A stretch of DNA of 64,000 nt from Purshia tridentata (lineage: Eukaryota > Streptophyta > Magnoliopsida > Rosales > Rosaceae): contig QANT01006795.1 of NCBI GenBank assembly GCA_003254885.1, positions 1 through 64,000 of the forward strand, read 5' to 3'. The translations under genes and the position numbers were made by a program. This document shows, piece after piece, positions 62,500 to 64,000 of this stretch; the first letter of the stretch is position 1, and the number at the start of each line of letters is the position of its first letter. Below the pieces are notes generated by a model. It did no database searches. It was not told the origin of the DNA and was given only the letters and a program-made list of their open reading frames with translations.

Positions 62500-64000
62500 A
62501 AGGGAGAGAAGGAGGGGCAAAAAGGAGAGACGAGAGTGTGTATCTATAAAGTGGAGAGAACGGCGCTATGTGCTGTCCTTTCCCGATAAGCCCGGTGATT
62601 TGCTCAAATGGGGAAGAAGGAAACAACTCTCTCTCCTTCACCACTTCTCTCACTACTTCACTTCTCTTCTTCTACTACTTGTTGTACTACTTAACCCTTC
62701 CAACTCCACTTTTTAGTTTCAAACCTCTCCCTCCACTTCACTTCAATTTCCCACTTCCTATTTTGTTTGTTTTTGTTTTCAATTTCCTTCCATTTCTGAT
62801 TATTTTCTTACCCGCCAAACACACCAACAACCCTAAACTCATTCTCACTTCACAACCCATCTACAATTCTAAAATCACAAAGATAGAACTTGCACATGTG
62901 TAGCTTCTGTGAGTCCTTTTCCTTCAATTTTTCAACTTTCTACAAATAAAGCTCGGATTATTTTTGCTTTTCTATTTTTGGGTTCTTTGTTTAGGTTAGT
63001 TATGGCGCTTTCTGACCTTTACAGGGAGTCTGGAGCTGTGTCTAAAGCCTAATTCTTGCAAGCCTAATAGTAGTGGGAGCTAGAAAGTCCACAACTCCAA
63101 CTTGGGAAGTTTTTAGGTCAATATCTCTTCAGTCTTGTGTCATTTTCTTGCTTTTAACCATTGCACCCATCTTTCTTCCAGCTTGGAAATCTTCAAACTT
63201 TATATGCTTGTATTTCTTAATTTCATCTTTTAAGAAGATGATCTCAGAAAATTACCCAACTTTAATTTCTTGATTGAATTGAGCTTAAATTTTACAGCTT
63301 TAATTGCTATTATTATTATTAAAGTATGTTTATAAGAAATATGGGGTTCAGATTAGAACTAGGGGAGGCAATGAGAAGGATAATAATCTGAGATTTTGTT
63401 TGAGTTGTTGGTTTTGCAGCAAAGGAACTGATCCCATGAAGGTTTAGTGCACAGATCTGTGAGCTTTGGACACTTAAATCTCAATTGCTTATGAATCTGC
63501 AGACAAAGAATCACAGTGCTCTACGTTTAGCTGTACTTGTAAGTTGCAACAATCAGAGAGCTTGACACCTGTACCAAATCAAAACCCAACATTGTTCAAG
63601 GTTTGTATTTTTCACATTTTAAATTAACAATTACCCTTTTTTTTTCCTCATTGTTTAATGTGTCTTAAGCTTAGTAGTGGTGTGAGCTGAGAATATGTCT
63701 GGCATTTTTAGGACTATCCAAAGCTTTAAATACTAGGAATTAAGCTCCAAAGGGTTGGGCTCACAGCTCTGATCGGTGACTTGTAAGCAATTTACTGCTT
63801 CTGCTTCAGCTTGAATCTGAAGCAGTAAAGGGCTTACATACACCAAAGGTTTATGGGGGAGAGTCTCTCCGTTTTTGTTTCTACTTTTGTTTTATTTAAA
63901 GCTCATCTTCTTTAAAACCCTTTGTTAGGTTTAGGCTGTGGCTGTGTTTGTTTTACAAAATGTATAAAGTCAGATCTCTGAAGCTGTGGTCTTTGATGTG
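62500..64000 (+). promoter_or_regulatory. Probable 5' leader region of a plus-strand gene off the right edge
   Basis: From about 62530 the sequence loses AT-richness and shows a leader-like CT-rich stretch (62620-62760), with no long coding exon. CAAG|GTTTGT at about 63601 is a plausible leader donor. The only ORF of size (62568-62903, beginning MCCPFPISPVICSNGEEG) starts in this leader and could be an upstream ORF or chance; its C-terminal half is hydrophobic low complexity from the CT-rich DNA. The downstream gene itself is not visible. Confidence 0.4.
63776..63845 (+). ncRNA. Strong hairpin in the leader region
   Basis: The stem pairs TGTAAGC (63782-63788) with GCTTACA (63832-63838), then a 2x2 internal loop, then TTTACTGCTTC (63791-63801) with GAAGCAGTAAA; the loop is about 17 nt. 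GGTG/CACC pairs extend the base. It could be a structured leader element or a microRNA-like precursor; the stem is short for a plant pre-miRNA and no known mature sequence is in it. Strand is taken from the leader direction. Confidence 0.4.

Overview
This is a plant nuclear window, from an AT-rich, intron-rich eudicot. The protein set (CIPK23, RH1, ALIS, ERO1, INT2, a CC-type glutaredoxin) points to a eudicot. The gene spacing and the small foldback DNA transposons suggest a woody rosid, perhaps Rosaceae, but I cannot fix the species from sequence alone. I assigned exons by joining splice-compatible reading frames by eye. In the multi-exon genes whose joints I could test, the phases close exactly, except at the 3' end of the ALIS gene.

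Layout. 0-0.25 kb: first coding exon of an ILP1-like C3HC zinc-finger gene running off the left edge (minus). 1.5-7.3 kb: CIPK23-type kinase (minus, 15 coding exons). 10.25-14.7 kb: DEAD-box helicase RH1 (plus), whose 3' end has been partly duplicated. 16-26.7 kb: a gene-poor, repeat-rich stretch with five short, intronless, unnamed genes that share an EVAP...LETIxEE core; three also carry a C-terminal hydrophobic anchor. This stretch also holds a 905-bp long-TIR transposon with a clean 9-bp target duplication, a LINE tail and a second inverted-repeat relic. 27.9-31.5 kb: ALIS/CDC50 flippase subunit (minus). 32.8-34.9 kb: intronless PPR-E+ gene (plus). 35.5-37.5 kb: PAK1IP1/MAK11-like WD40 protein (minus). 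38.4-39.8 kb: a 108-residue conserved-looking unknown (plus). 41.2-45.5 kb: ERO1 (minus). 47.8-48.2 kb: CC-type glutaredoxin (minus), sitting between copies of a duplicated non-coding block. 49.6-50.0 kb: a 146-residue unknown (minus). 52.0-55.5 kb: inositol transporter INT2 (plus). 55.5-62.5 kb: AT-rich intergenic DNA. 62.5-64 kb: what looks like the 5' leader of a plus-strand gene beyond the right edge, with a strong RNA hairpin.

The named genes are unrelated housekeeping or signalling genes: K+/nitrate transport signalling, RNA helicase, lipid flippase, organelle RNA editing, ribosome assembly, ER disulfide formation and inositol transport. The only local gene system I see is the five-member EVAP/LETIxEE family at 16-26.7 kb, which is the best candidate for something undescribed.
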